Source: Albifimbria verrucaria (Eukaryota; Ascomycota; Sordariomycetes; Hypocreales; Stachybotryaceae). Taken from it: a stretch of DNA of 64,000 bases. Positions 48,354-59,577 of the stretch are shown here, one piece after another. The stretch is taken from the NCBI GenBank assembly GCA_020081605.1, contig JAHREC010000019.1, positions 868,001 through 932,000 on the forward strand, written 5' to 3'. Positions within the stretch are counted from its first letter, which is position 1; every line of letters starts with the position of its first letter. The notes below the pieces were generated by a model. It ran no database searches. It worked only from the letters and a program-made list of their open reading frames with translations, and was not told the origin of the DNA. The position numbers and the translations under genes were made by a program.

Positions 48354-51016
48354 TTTGACACAACGGCTTAAGAGGCTTCACATGACCCTTTGGTATCAAT
48401 AGCAGCCAATCTCGTCCTCATGACCTCATACTGAGTCCTAGCGCCGAATTTGCTCATGCGTATTAGCAGTGAAGTCCTGGTTACAATTTATGCGTCAACT
48501 GCGGTGAGATGTCAGCATTGAATCCCGGAGATCAGAAACCCCGGGAAGTGTGAATAGCTCCAATTCACGTGACTAACTGGCTCCGCTCGGTCTCTAGAAC
48601 CGCCCGGTTGACTTTCCATTGTCATTAGATGAACCCAAGCGCCATCAGGTGCACTCGAGTTCACGTTGTAAAGTTGTTTCGCGTTTTACACAAAATTGTC
48701 AAGCACCTGGGAAGGAGATAAGTTTCGTCAAACAAAAACTTGTGCAAAGTCACGGAATTTATCAAGCCCCAGTTCGCAATGGTCGCCAATGCGGGATCTT
48801 CAAGCAGCAATTCGAATGAGAATAGCTTGTAAACCAATAAGAGCAAGCTCATGGGTATAATGCACTTATGATCAGTAATTTTCTATAATCATTCATTCTG
48901 ATATATCATTGCTGAAATGTTGCCAATTAAGTTGTGATGGTCAGTGCTTGTAAAGAGTAAAGTTTCGTCAATTAAGGATCCCGCTGAAGCCAATCGAGGA
49001 TATTGACAATGCAAATGTCATTTTCGCTAAATGCTATCAGAAATTGAATGCTTCTGCGAGAAAATCAGTTTTACAATTGTATATAAGCCGAATCATCATT
49101 CTCAATAAAATCCGCAGTTTCTAAATGCTACATACGCGCGCAACTTTGTAAAGTCATATAGTTTCCACACGGAGCCTATTCCAAAACCTTGGAGCGATAC
49201 CAAGCCGGAGTATGTGGTAGAGTACTTCCCAGTTGCTGCATTTTAACAAGCGTGTCCATAGTAGTGTACAGGCCAGGTATAACGCAGCATACATACCAAA
49301 AAAGCAAGACCAGTGTAAGCCAATACTGTAGAAAGCATCTTGATGACTTCTTGGGTGGAGGTTTGGGTTAATAGGCACAATATGTGGGGTTATTGTGGAA
49401 GCCTTTGCATACCAAGGAGGCTATATCACTAAATTAACTTATGGATATGGTTTACTATCAGTCACTTAACTTATTGGTAGGAGAAAGAGTATCGAACAAC
49501 ATTGGATCACCTGTAAGGCGTCAAGTGGCGCGTATCTTTCCACATATGTTTTATTATATTGTAATCATTAATAATGTCCTTTGAGATATTACTTAGATGT
49601 ATTTAAGAACCACGCCATTGTTCACGCTGGAGGCTGGAAGCTGTGGATGGCTAAGGATTCCATGAGGTTTTGGAGAGTTGGCATCCTATAATTGGCTACC
49701 TGTCACTTTTTGGCTCGTGCAACGGTGATTAGTATAAGACTGATGCTGACCGCTTATATATTCGGGGGCTTTACGAAACTACATATTACTTAGATGCTTT
49801 GATACCATTAGTAAAATCAGCAATCTTGCAATGGTTGCCTTTTTAGTCAAGTTCAGCAGCCTGATATCTTCTGGCCAGGCAAAAGCGACAAACGGCGGTG
49901 CCTGTCAGTAATCTTCCTTTGTAGCTGACAGAGCCTCGTGTCCCCTTTGGAAGTCGCGTTTCAGCATTGCGCTAGGCATGAACGCAAAAGTCAGGCCATT
50001 CTAATGTGGTGCCCCGGGCGGCACATTGGAGTTATGCTTCGTAGCCAAAGTGTGGATGTTGTTCACCAGCGCCCATCTAGAAGAGGATAGAGGGCATACG
50101 GAACTGGGCTCTTTGTCTCCTAGTTTTCTGTACTTTTATCATCACTTATAAGCAAACATACCCATATCGTCATCGTAAATCATTTCTGACTGAACATTCT
50201 GACCATTCTCTGGCTCTATCAGTCTGTAAAAGAAAGCAGTGATAAGCAACGGAAATTTCTTACTTGAGTTCCGAGCATAAATAGACTTCACTTCGTCTTT
50301 TTAGCCTCTACTTGTTCCATATGAGGCCAATAATGTTTATGTATCGACTATCGACTACAGCCTACCAAATTGCACCTCTGTGGCAGTATTATTCCACCTT
50401 ACGGCTTTATTGGAAACATCGGTATCGCTTAGTGCGACCAAGGATATGTTAAAGTGCTCACATGACGGTACTAAACGGTCTTGTCTTGCGATGGAGTAGA
50501 GGCCCTGCTACCCCCAAACACCGGATGTTGCCCTGTTGTATGTTGTAGTATCATCGGTAATCTGGAACCTCTCCATGATTGGAAGTGAGTCCAAAGCAAA
50601 CCATACTGGCCAATCATTGACTTGTGGCCTACACCAACGGAAGAAGCTGTTCTTGCTTACGTGGCCCTCGGGCACGCATCAAGACTTCTGCCCCATAATG
50701 GGTTGGATGAGGAACCTCAATATCTTTTTCATAGTGTCTCGTCCGATAACAGGAATTGGCTTGTTTTGGGATATAGACTAAGGCCCAGAAAAGGAGCTTG
50801 TGATCGTTGAAGAACCTTTGCACTAATCCAAGACGGCTGTAGTTTGTGAAAGACAAATCAATAGCTCAGTTTCGTGACAAACAGGTGGCCGAATGGACAC
50901 GCGCGTTTGCCGTTCCCTACTAAGCTATAATGGAGAAATCTCCTGCCTGTAAAAGCACATTCGTGCACTTGGTATATATTTTAATGTGGTTCGGTCAAGA
51001 ACATGGACGGCGGCTT
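48354..51016. other. 2.7-kb gene-poor, AT-rich stretch
   Basis: No gene could be read. A short minus-strand start at 49338 encodes a hydrophobic LSTVLAYTGLAFL followed by a GTATGT donor and could be a lost or unreadable small secreted-protein exon. ORFs near 50540-50860 on both strands overlap and have no motif. Much of it is AT-rich with TATATA and TTAATTA runs. No intact transposon was recognised. Confidence 0.4.
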
Positions 51017-51748
51017 TTACAGAGGCTCCAAACGCCACCAGCCGTTGTCAAATGTCTTGATTATATCGTACGCTTTCGGCATCGGTAGCAGGAGAATGGA
51101 GGTCACGACGTGAGCAATTTCGGGTCTGGTTTGGCAAAGCAAGAATGATGATCCCGAAGGGGCTGGATAGTCAAACACCTTTTCCATCGCGTCGGAATTG
51201 GCTTGATCTCACTACCAGCATGTAGCGCTCGAGGAACACAACTGCTCGTTCCCAGTCACAGGATTGCAATGTTGTAGCGTTCTTCATCACTTGCTAGCTC
51301 TTGGTATTTGTCGATGTATCCTTGGCTTAGGGTTGTGGTAGTCGGTCAAAAACGCGCAGTGTCGCATTCGCAGACGCGGTCGGTTCGTGTGTAGGAGCAT
51401 CGTTGGTGGCTACTGTCTAAGCGTTTGTTAAGTTCCCATTTAAACGCTTTGTGACGATTCTGCTAAGTCGAAGATGAAGGGAACAAATTCCATACCTTGC
51501 TTCCGTCAACGACAACGATTCGCACGCTGTCTTCAACCTGGCCGCTTTCAAAGCACCACCGGCTTTGGTAGACATCGAGGCCTTGATAAGCTACAGCGCG
51601 AGGCGCACGACGCCCCAAGCAACGCCCCAAAGTATGACATCAGGGAGGCAAACTTGATGCATCCAGAAGAATGTTTGGAAAAGGCAGGCCTATGAATAGG
51701 GGAGAGTTGTGGGGTTGCAAGCTTAGGCTGGAACGGAATGTATGACAT
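51017..51748 (-). pseudogene. Unrecognised gene, broken in several frames
   Basis: Several stretches read as good coding sequence in order on the minus strand but in changing frames: MSYIPFQPKLATPQLSP and later SLMSYFG (from 51748), then AYQGLDVYQSRWCFESG with VRIVVVDGSK before a GTATGG donor, LSQGYIDKYQELASDEERYN, DWERAVVFLERYMLVVRSS, and finally DAMEKVFDYPAPSGSSF with VTSILLLPMPKAYDIIKTF and WWRLEPL to a stop at 51017. Two GGGG runs at the first junction would each need one more G, as elsewhere in the window. Other junctions need two bases, so true decay is also possible. I do not recognise the family. Further readable stretches lie upstream to about 51936, so the gene may start earlier. 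Confidence 0.4.
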
Positions 51749-52609
51749 GTCGAAACCCGCTGAATAGGGTTAAAACTCCTCGACGAGTACATAAACGGCA
51801 GATGCCCTCCTGCATATGCCCTTGGATATTTCCCAAAGAAACTACAGGTCCTTGTTGAAATGCTGTATTGCCCAGAGCGTAAGACTGTGCGGCTGGTACC
51901 TTTGACTTTTCCAAGCATCTGGTTTACTAGCAGCACAGTCTACTCTCGTGATTGGCCATTTCTACACGCGGCCAATCACGAACTCCGGAGCCGGGTCCGA
52001 CTGTATGGTGATTCGGTCCCTCATCCTTCGTCTACCTGCAGACCCCCAAAATAAGAGATCGATCGCCTGAGCCCTAGCAAATGCTCCGCACATGGTTAAA
52101 TCTGTCCATCCAAGACGTGGGTGCACGCTCTCGTCGTAGCCGGCTCCATGACGTGAAACTGCACGGCAAGCTATCATCCTAGGCCTTGTCAACTCATTTG
52201 CGGCTGAGTCTCTGGTGGTGGTTGAGGATGCAGCTGACCCTGATCTTCATCGTTCAACCCGACAAGGGCAAGTCATTCTTCTAACAGCTTGCATAGCGTG
52301 GGACCCTGACCTCCCTGCCCCTTGGGTCCCAAACTGGAGCCACCAAAAGAGTGTCCTGCCACCAACAACAGACATTTACCCGGTTGGGTCGAGCACGACA
52401 ACCCATGAACTTCACCAGGCACTCAAGCAAAGGATAGCTCGTATTTTCCCTGTCTTGCCAGTCGGTTCTGTTCCTTCCTCGCCACTTCCTCTTCGGCTCT
52501 AGGTTGGCATCGACGCCCAAGCGCCATATTATCCTCGCAAAGATGCACCCAGCTTACAGATCAATCCTCCCCGCACGGCCGAGGACGCAGAGTCCACAAC
52601 GCGAGGGCA
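51749..52609. other. Intergenic, promoter region of the third regulator
   Basis: About 0.86 kb. May contain the 5' part of the broken gene at 51017-51748: two overlapping minus-strand frames at 51640-51936 look partly coding. Otherwise nothing recognised. Confidence 0.35.
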
Positions 52610-55052
52610 ATGATCCCCAAGAGACAACGGATCACTTGCCACAACGCCTGTCAAAACTGCCGCTCTCGAAAGGTTGGCGTAAGTTTAAGATGCTCCCCAT
52701 CGCTGACATCTTGGCAACAAGTCGTCTGATCGTTTCGGTCTTGATGTTTGAATAGTGCGACGGAGCACAGCCTTCCTGCACAGAGTGCACCAAGAGAGAG
52801 ACAAAATGCATTTACCAGGAGCCCAGAACCATGCGCAACCTACAGCGTGACCTTAAGGGGTATGCCGAAATCATGGAGTGCCTTAAGACCGGCTCGGCCG
52901 AGGAAGTTGCAGAACTTCTTCGCCGGCTCAAGTCCGCAGCTGATCCCTTAACCGTGCTACCATCAATCAAAGAAAGTATGCAGGGAGCCAACAAGCCACA
53001 GGAGTAAATCTCCTCAAGGGGCCTCACCGGCCAAGTATTCCCACCTTGAATTCGAGTTGGGAGCTCTTCATCCGCTCGCTTACCCGCCTCTGCCTCCTTT
53101 GGACGTCACAGCCGTCAGTTCTCTCCTGAAGCACATCTCGCACTTATCACGTATCCATGGCGATGTTCTTAACGAGCTAGGGCAGTCTCCTTCGATGCCA
53201 TCATCAACACTCTCCACAGACATCAGTCGGTTAACTCGTGGTATCCTTTCTAGCGCATCCTCTTCGACAAACGCACCACCAGCAGTTACCGAAGAAGTCG
53301 ACAGTCCTCAGCCACAACAATACTGCGACGAGCGCCTCTCCAAGCTGGAGATTGGCTACTGGACAACGGTTCCTATCAGCAACGAGGAAGCCGCTAGCGC
53401 TCTTTCACTCTACTTGGAGCAGAGTCATTCGATATATGGGTTCTTTGATGCGGATGTTTTCCTGGACGACCTGATCCATCACGAACTAGAGTTCTGTTCC
53501 GCCTTTCTCGTTAATGCTTTATTAGCATATGCTTGCGTATGTGTCTCTGTGCAATCTAAATAACGTAAACAACGGTTTTGTTCTTTTACGCTAACTGTGG
53601 CTTTGAAATAGCAATCGTACACTGCAACCGACTTACGATTTTCTACTTTTGGCAGTGCCTTCCTCGAACATGCCGAGAGTTTATGGCGTGCGGAGAGATG
53701 GTCCGTTTCCTAGTAAATGTGGCCGCGATAAATCTCCTTGGGCTTGCCTGCCATACTGCCATCAGCGATATATCAATGAAAGACCTGTTAAGCGACGGCC
53801 GTCGTGTATCCGAACGCCTATTCCTCTTCAATACCGAGCACAATAACTCAACTAGGGCAATGATAGGAGAATTCACTTCAAAGCGGAAGAAGGCCACTGC
53901 ACACATTGCATGGGAAGCTACAATTGGTTGACGTATGCTTGTCCAAAATCATTCCAAACATGAGAGACAATTGCTGAGAATACCAGCCTCAACACGTTCT
54001 ACTGTGAACTTGAGCCAATCGCTTTTCCACCTTCGTTTCCCATTCCTGGAATCGATGGCCATAATGCAACAGCTGGATGGCCTGCGCATCCTCTTCCTGC
54101 ATATATGGGAAGTACATTCGGTACGCTCTGCAAGCTCTGGTCTATCATGCAAGAGGTCGCGCAAGTCTACTTTGCCCAGCGTCCACCTTCTGCCTTGTTT
54201 CAAAGCAGAGTGCCTTTGGCGTTTGCTGAATCCAAATACCAGAAGCTCCTGAGCTGGTCAGACACAGTCAATACAGACATGTCGCGTGGCACTCACAATA
54301 CAGATCATGTCGTTATACTTCAGTAAGCTACTTATCAAGAACCTCGCATGCTCTCCCCGAAGAGTTCAACCACAATATTGACAGCACTGCTGACGAAGTT
54401 GAAGTATACTCTTTCATTGCGCCGTCTGCGATGTCTTCCGACCTTTTGTTCAGGAACAACAAACGCACACCTTACGTTCCTTCTCCTCTCCCAATAACTC
54501 GACTGTGGCTGTCATGCGAGCTACCATGAACCAGCTTTGCCGTCTGGTAGTGGAATGCCGTCTTAACCACCCAAGAATATTCTATTCCACAGTGGCAAGC
54601 GCGGGAACATTGCACCTCTGTAACCTGCTGCTGTCGGACCATGCGGGCTTGGCTCCAAGCAAAGCAATAGAGGATCACGACATCAACTGGCAGTTTTATT
54701 TCTTGCTTTGTCTAGCCAACGTTCGAGACTTTTACGTGTGCTTCCCAGTTTACGACCTAATCAGTAGCGGATTATTAGCCTTGGCGATGCGCAAAGGCGT
54801 TCTAGGCGGCAGGGAAGCGCACACACTGCTCCTCGCCATGAGAGCGCGCGGTCAACACCACCCCGAACGCTCATCAAAGACAGCTGGCTCGTTTTTCTTG
54901 ATTTCGACCTTGCCATTACATCACCAGCCGAGGCACTAGCTGTGGCTGTGGCGAAAGATTTCGACGAGTTGGCCATGTTTGACGACTTGACGACAGGCAA
55001 CTTCGAAATGTCTACGGATGAAGACGAAAGTGTTGATATGCCAGACTCGTGA
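52610..55052 (+). CDS. Zn2Cys6 transcription factor with fungal_trans domain
   Basis: Nuclear regulator of about 720 residues. Five exons: 52610-52678, 52756-53536, 53612-53932, 53987-54322 and 54405-55052. Zinc cluster across intron 1: ACQNCRSRKVG then CDGAQPSCTECTKRETKC. Then RDLKGYAEIMECLKTG (coil), LELGYWTT-like SKLEIGYWTTVPIS, SHSIYGFFDADVFLDDLI, NVAAINLLGLACHTA and GRRVSERLFLF, SYNWLT, FPPSFPIPG, and DSWLVFLDFDLAI near the end, all in family order. Five one-base gaps are needed: G runs 52983-52985, 53018-53021 and 53912-53914, a base near 53700-53704 and C run 54861-54864. Each joined part fits. The start gives eight residues before the first cysteine region; an earlier start in a shifted frame is possible. 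Target unknown. Confidence 0.82.
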
Positions 55053-57548
55053 AGGAATTTGGCGAGCCGATTCAAGTTGCTTTCAAAATGTCAATTCTCT
55101 CTAGGATATCGATTCATCAGTTTGCCGCTAAAGTGTCATTAGGACCCTATTATAGTTGTGTTCTGATAGAACACTTCTGTATCTACTCTGATCATCCATA
55201 AGCTTGAGCCTTCTCAAGCACACAGGGATTTCTGGTACCTATAGAATCACAATTCCAACTACCACTTACGACCTTCACCACCTGGCCAGAAGCCTTTACA
55301 GCTGCTGCTTTTTATCGCCATACAGCCCATTGGCTATGCCTCACTTTTTCAGTACCAACCTCTGCTATTGGCAAAGCGATCCCGTTGATGTCATAATGTA
55401 ATCCCAATCTTGACACCTGAATCCTCTCTACTTACGTCGGTAACTCGTTGCCACCCAACTCCGGATCAATCCAGAATCGCTAGGACCAGGTCCGGTCTTC
55501 CTCCTCACCTGACTCATTCTAGTCCACAGGCACATGGTCTCGGCCCGTGCCATCACCCCTCCACCAAATATCCAGCTTCCACACTAATCTTTCCTTGCTT
55601 CTTCACTGTCGCATTCCTAATACCCATGTAGCACTGGAGCTACTGTATTTCTTATATTATATTAATCTTCACCAAACAATATGGTATGATCACGTTATTT
55701 TCACACATCTGGTAACGAGGTAAGCATTGAGGTTCAAAATGTATTATGGCCAGAACTACTTTCCGCTATGTCTGACAATTGGGGATTATGAATCTCGGGA
55801 TTATTCCGGTGATGGAGAGGCTTATTACTCTCAAGGTTGATAGCAACTTCTTCAGGAGGTTGACGAAGGTATAAACTACTTAATCGACGGCCTGACTCTA
55901 ATTAGCTGACAAACCGCCCCATTTAGCCCTCTAGTTGAGGTGGCTATAAAGGGTATACTATGTCAGAGGGATTAGAAGAGTCTTGGAGTTACTTTACGTA
56001 GTGTCGTGAAAAAAGAGAAAATGGGGTGACTACCTCAATTTCCGATGTAACAATGGACTACTGCATGGGCTAGGAGGCTGCGGAGCAGCAAGATCCATGG
56101 TAGCATCGAACGTTCAAGTAAAGTAGACCTTCCCTTGAGCGTCCGGGGATGCAGGAAATGCGACGAACTGAAGAAATGACCAGTTAGAACCAGATAAAAT
56201 TAAATTCATTAAAGGCCTAACAGCTTGGTCGATAGTATATGTACCAGCGTTACTGCTAGCTGCACACAGCTACATCAAATAGGCATGTCCATACTACGAA
56301 ATCCCAAGTTACGTTTATGTACTGATATGATGATTAAGTCGTTGTGGGGCAGCTACATGTTCTAGACCTCCAGACGCTCAATGAAATGGGCATTTTAAAA
56401 GACAATGAGTTCAATTGTTCGGATTAGTGCCGAGCGAGTCCAACTGGAGATCAATTGCATAAACTCAGGGATATCCTATGCCATCCTTCGCTCAGCTAGA
56501 ACCTTTGTTCTTTCACCCATCTTCTTCTTTTTTCTCTTTCCTTTCAACGTTTTACAGTACCAGCAATTGTCTTGCGGTTGAACGACTTCCAGTACATAAG
56601 TTAACTTACCCGCTCGTTTTATAAGCACCTGAAAGCTTAGTACACAATGGCTTACGATCAAGTGCTACTTGCGCGTCATTGAGTTCACCATCCTTGCCAA
56701 TGACTTGGAGCTTTTGCTGCCATACCAGATGTTGATTTAGCCGTCGTAAATATCCTTATTACCAGTCTGGCTCCCTGTCTATAGCCTGGACAATTACTTG
56801 GTCTATGATGTAACCGTTGAATGCAACAGATTACCTAATCAATTAACTGTGGAGGAAGTCGTCGTCACTCACTTCATGCGCCGAAATATTGACCAGGTTG
56901 GGCTTCTAGTCCCACCACGACGAAACATCGAGATGAATGGGGGCTATTGCCAGGGCACCGACTCCACCAAGGATGGCTAGACCACTCGAGACGTGTGTGC
57001 GTCCGCCCGCCGCCTCCCCAGAACTACCGTCCAGTACGGGGTAGCCTGCGGAGAAGAGCGGTAGTCTCTTGTTAGGGTGACAATTGCGGCTGGTATGTGA
57101 ACAAGTAGGGACGAAAGTTACAGCACGGTGACCCTGACTCCAACAATGCCCGGAATGTAATCGACGAGTTAGTCCTTAGGTCGGTAGACGGCACTCCGTG
57201 GCGAGCCGTCTAGTGGGGAAGATTGCATCACCATTGGTTAACTTACTATTGCGCGTACAAAGTTCTTGGTGGCTCATTGTCAACCAACCGCGTAAGACGT
57301 CGACCCGGTGTTTTAGAGCCACGCTCTCCGGCCAGGCCGCTCAGGAACGAATCCTGTTTCAATCCGCAGCCGAAAGTTTACAAGATTTTCCAAGATTTCT
57401 GGGGCGTCATGGTTCTAATGTAAGGGGTAACGATTATAAAAACCGTGGCATGGCCACTTGGCAATGCTTCCTGATTGTAAACCACACAAACAACCGTTCC
57501 TTGATTCAGCATATTCTACGCAGTATTCACCCATTACAATCATTCAAG
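55053..57548. other. 2.5-kb intergenic stretch, no gene seen
   Basis: AT-rich in its first half, more even later. Only short overlapping ORFs without motifs. A CT-rich patch (56520-56550) is present on the plus strand. No tRNA, transposon or repeat was recognised. Confidence 0.4.
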
Positions 57549-58134
57549 ATGCATTTCCTCAAGACTTCCGTCCTTCTCTCCTCAGTTGGCCTGAGCATGG
57601 CCACCATTCCGTAAGTCAATTACCTTGTAAGCTCAACAAGATGACACTGGCTAATCGTCTGCTCAGTCATGATGGCAAGGCTTTGCCCAGAGACAACGCC
57701 GACAACGAGCCTCGACAGATCGTCTCCTCCTGGCAGATGTTGCCCACAGCTTTGCCACGGGAATCATTAGCGACCTTCCTACAGGCGCCGCCGGCGCCGC
57801 GTCCTCTGCCGTCTCCCAGGCGCTGTCCAGAGCCTCTGATGTTGTATCGAGCGCTCAGTCAGTAGCATCCTCAGTCGCAGACCGGGGTGGAGCATCGTCT
57901 GAGATCTCTTCAGCTCTGTCTGAGGCTTCCAGCGCTGTCAGCTCTGCAAAGGAAGAGGCAACATCTGCCCTGGGCAGTGCGACCAGTGATGCCAGCTCTG
58001 CGGCCTCGGAAGCCACAAGCGCGGCTGGCGATGCTGGAGGCGCTGGACCAGCCACATTTGGCGACTTGAAGGCTAGTCTCACTATGGCTGCTGTAGTCGC
58101 CGGTGGCTTTGTTTTGGGATTCGCGGCTCTGTAA
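57549..58134 (+). CDS. GPI-anchored Ser/Ala-rich cell-wall protein
   Basis: Small secreted protein of about 175 residues. Exons 57549-57610 and 57667-58134. A signal peptide (FLKTSVLLSSVGLSMA) is followed by a short polar part, then QMLPHSFATGIISDLPTG and a long region made almost only of Ser, Ala, Glu and Gly (for example SSEISSALSEASSAVSSA), likely O-glycosylated, and a hydrophobic C-terminus (LTMAAVVAGGFVLGFAAL) that ends at the stop, as in a GPI-attachment signal; the small residues of DAGGAGPATFG are candidate omega sites. The frame as given departs at the C run 57743-57745; one more C gives the Ser/Ala-rich frame, which stays open for 130 codons. Surface or wall role is inferred from composition only. 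Confidence 0.75.
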
Positions 58135-59301
58135 ATATGATATCATGGTAACGGTAATATTTTGGGATACTGGGTTCTGGAAACGGTATATTTCTTAAAT
58201 TGTATTGCTTAGATTAAAAGAAATTCAAGAAAAGCGCTTGAAAGCAAACATCTCTCCCCTGTGCCACCTTGGTCTCGAGCGTAGGTCCAGATCACGATTA
58301 GATCCATCTATTCGCACCAATGTTAGCGCTGACGATCTTATTATCGAGCTAAACACAGTGCATGACGTGATGTGGTAAAGGCAGGACCCGTGCGCCGGCT
58401 TGAGACCTCAATCTATTGTGACACGTAATGGGCTAGTATGTCCTTGCTGGAGACAATACCTTCGTATTTAGTATTGTGTTTGGGAAGACATTGGTATGAA
58501 GCGCACAGTAGGCTTCATTGTAAGTCTTGATATCTCCAGATTTGTATGGCTGTGTGGAATTAGGGAGAAGCTGTCTCGAAGCAAGTACTTAGTAGGTAAG
58601 GAGAGACAGGCGGGCTATTGACGAGATCAGGGAATTGTTTGCTATTATCATTTCGTACAGTCTGAAACATATTTCGCCTATTTTCCTTCCTTTGACGCAC
58701 TTTGGGTCAATAGCAAGGTGTATGGGCAGGACGAATGAAACAGACGGTACGTGGGCAAAGATATGAAGGCAGATACTTCTCAATAATACACGTATTCGAC
58801 ATGAACATTATACTAAACATGCTTTATGAACATGTTTGCAGCACCCTTTGGTGAACTGCTTTCCCAACATGCATTCAACTTCAGCTATTCGACGTCGCAG
58901 CCTCTTCTGTACGCCGTACGAACTTCTAGGCCACCACCACTTCTCAGAAGCGGGAGTTTCACTCTCATCTCATGCACGATAACAAGGTTCCAGGCTCGCT
59001 GTATGATTCACATTTCAGGAGGGACCTCGTCCTCACAGTAGCTACAATCTTTATGCAGGTGAATGATCTATTTACTCTATGCCTAGTCTATCGTGCAATT
59101 TCTAAGCGAATGGGGTAATGGAAGGAGGATGCTACCTCCCAACTCAATCGCGTCCCAAAACAAACTGAAAGAAAGAAGCACTCACAAAACGTCACCACCC
59201 ATGCATGCATGCCATGCCATGCCATGCCATGCCATGCCATGAAACAAGCCGGCGCGATGGAAAAAAGCAAAGAGAAAGAAAAGAGCAAAAGCAAAAAGAT
59301 T
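58135..59301. other. Intergenic with a short tandem repeat
   Basis: 1.2 kb between the GPI-protein gene and tRNA-Pro. Apart from the tandem repeat listed separately and an A-rich stretch at 59260-59300 just downstream of the tRNA 3' end, nothing is recognised. T-rich sequence in the tRNA direction, expected as a Pol III terminator, lies within that stretch. Confidence 0.45.
59201..59241. repeat. ATGC / ATGCC microsatellite
   Basis: Two ATGC units lead into about six and a half copies of ATGCC, ending ATGAAAC. A simple-sequence repeat about 60 bp downstream of the tRNA gene 3' end (minus strand); no function implied. Confidence 0.9.
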
Positions 59302-59390
59302 GGGTCTGGCCGGGATTGAACCGGGACCTCTCGCAAATCGTGCTTCGGGTGTTGCCCTAAGCGAGAATCATACCACTAGACCACCAGACC
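59302..59390 (-). tRNA. tRNA-Pro(AGG) with intron
   Basis: Cloverleaf readable on the minus strand. The acceptor stem GGTCTGG (59390-59384) pairs with CCAGACC (59309-59303), discriminator C. The D-arm has TGGTCTAGTGGTATGA. The anticodon stem CTCGC/GCGAG encloses loop TTAGGG...T with anticodon AGG at 59358-59356, and a 19-nt intron lies one base 3' of the anticodon (59354-59336), the standard place. The body closely matches fungal tRNA-Pro. The T-arm reads GTCCCGGTTCAATCCCGG: only a 4-bp stem with the usual seven-base loop, or a 5-bp stem if one G and one loop base are added. I think this is the same under-calling seen in the coding genes. Confidence 0.88.
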
Positions 59391-59577
59391 AGGTGTTGTG
59401 TCAAGCTCTTGCTGACACATCACCCGGCTCAAGAAATAGAGTCTATAAGGAGGGTCAATGATCCACGATTTTGCTCAACTTTTATTTCTGGCAGAACCAG
59501 ACACCTCTCGTCCCTAAGATACCTACCTTGGTTCAGGGCTCTTGTTAATAGAGCGGCAGAACTCCTCACCCTTTTCG

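Noticed and set aside
48354..51016. Transposon remnant in the AT-rich gap
   Set aside because: AT-rich with low coding content, which could reflect RIP, but no transposase, reverse-transcriptase motif or terminal repeats could be found by eye.
59201..59241. CRISPR-like or regulatory repeat
   Set aside because: Pure 5-bp tandem units without spacers; a simple microsatellite.
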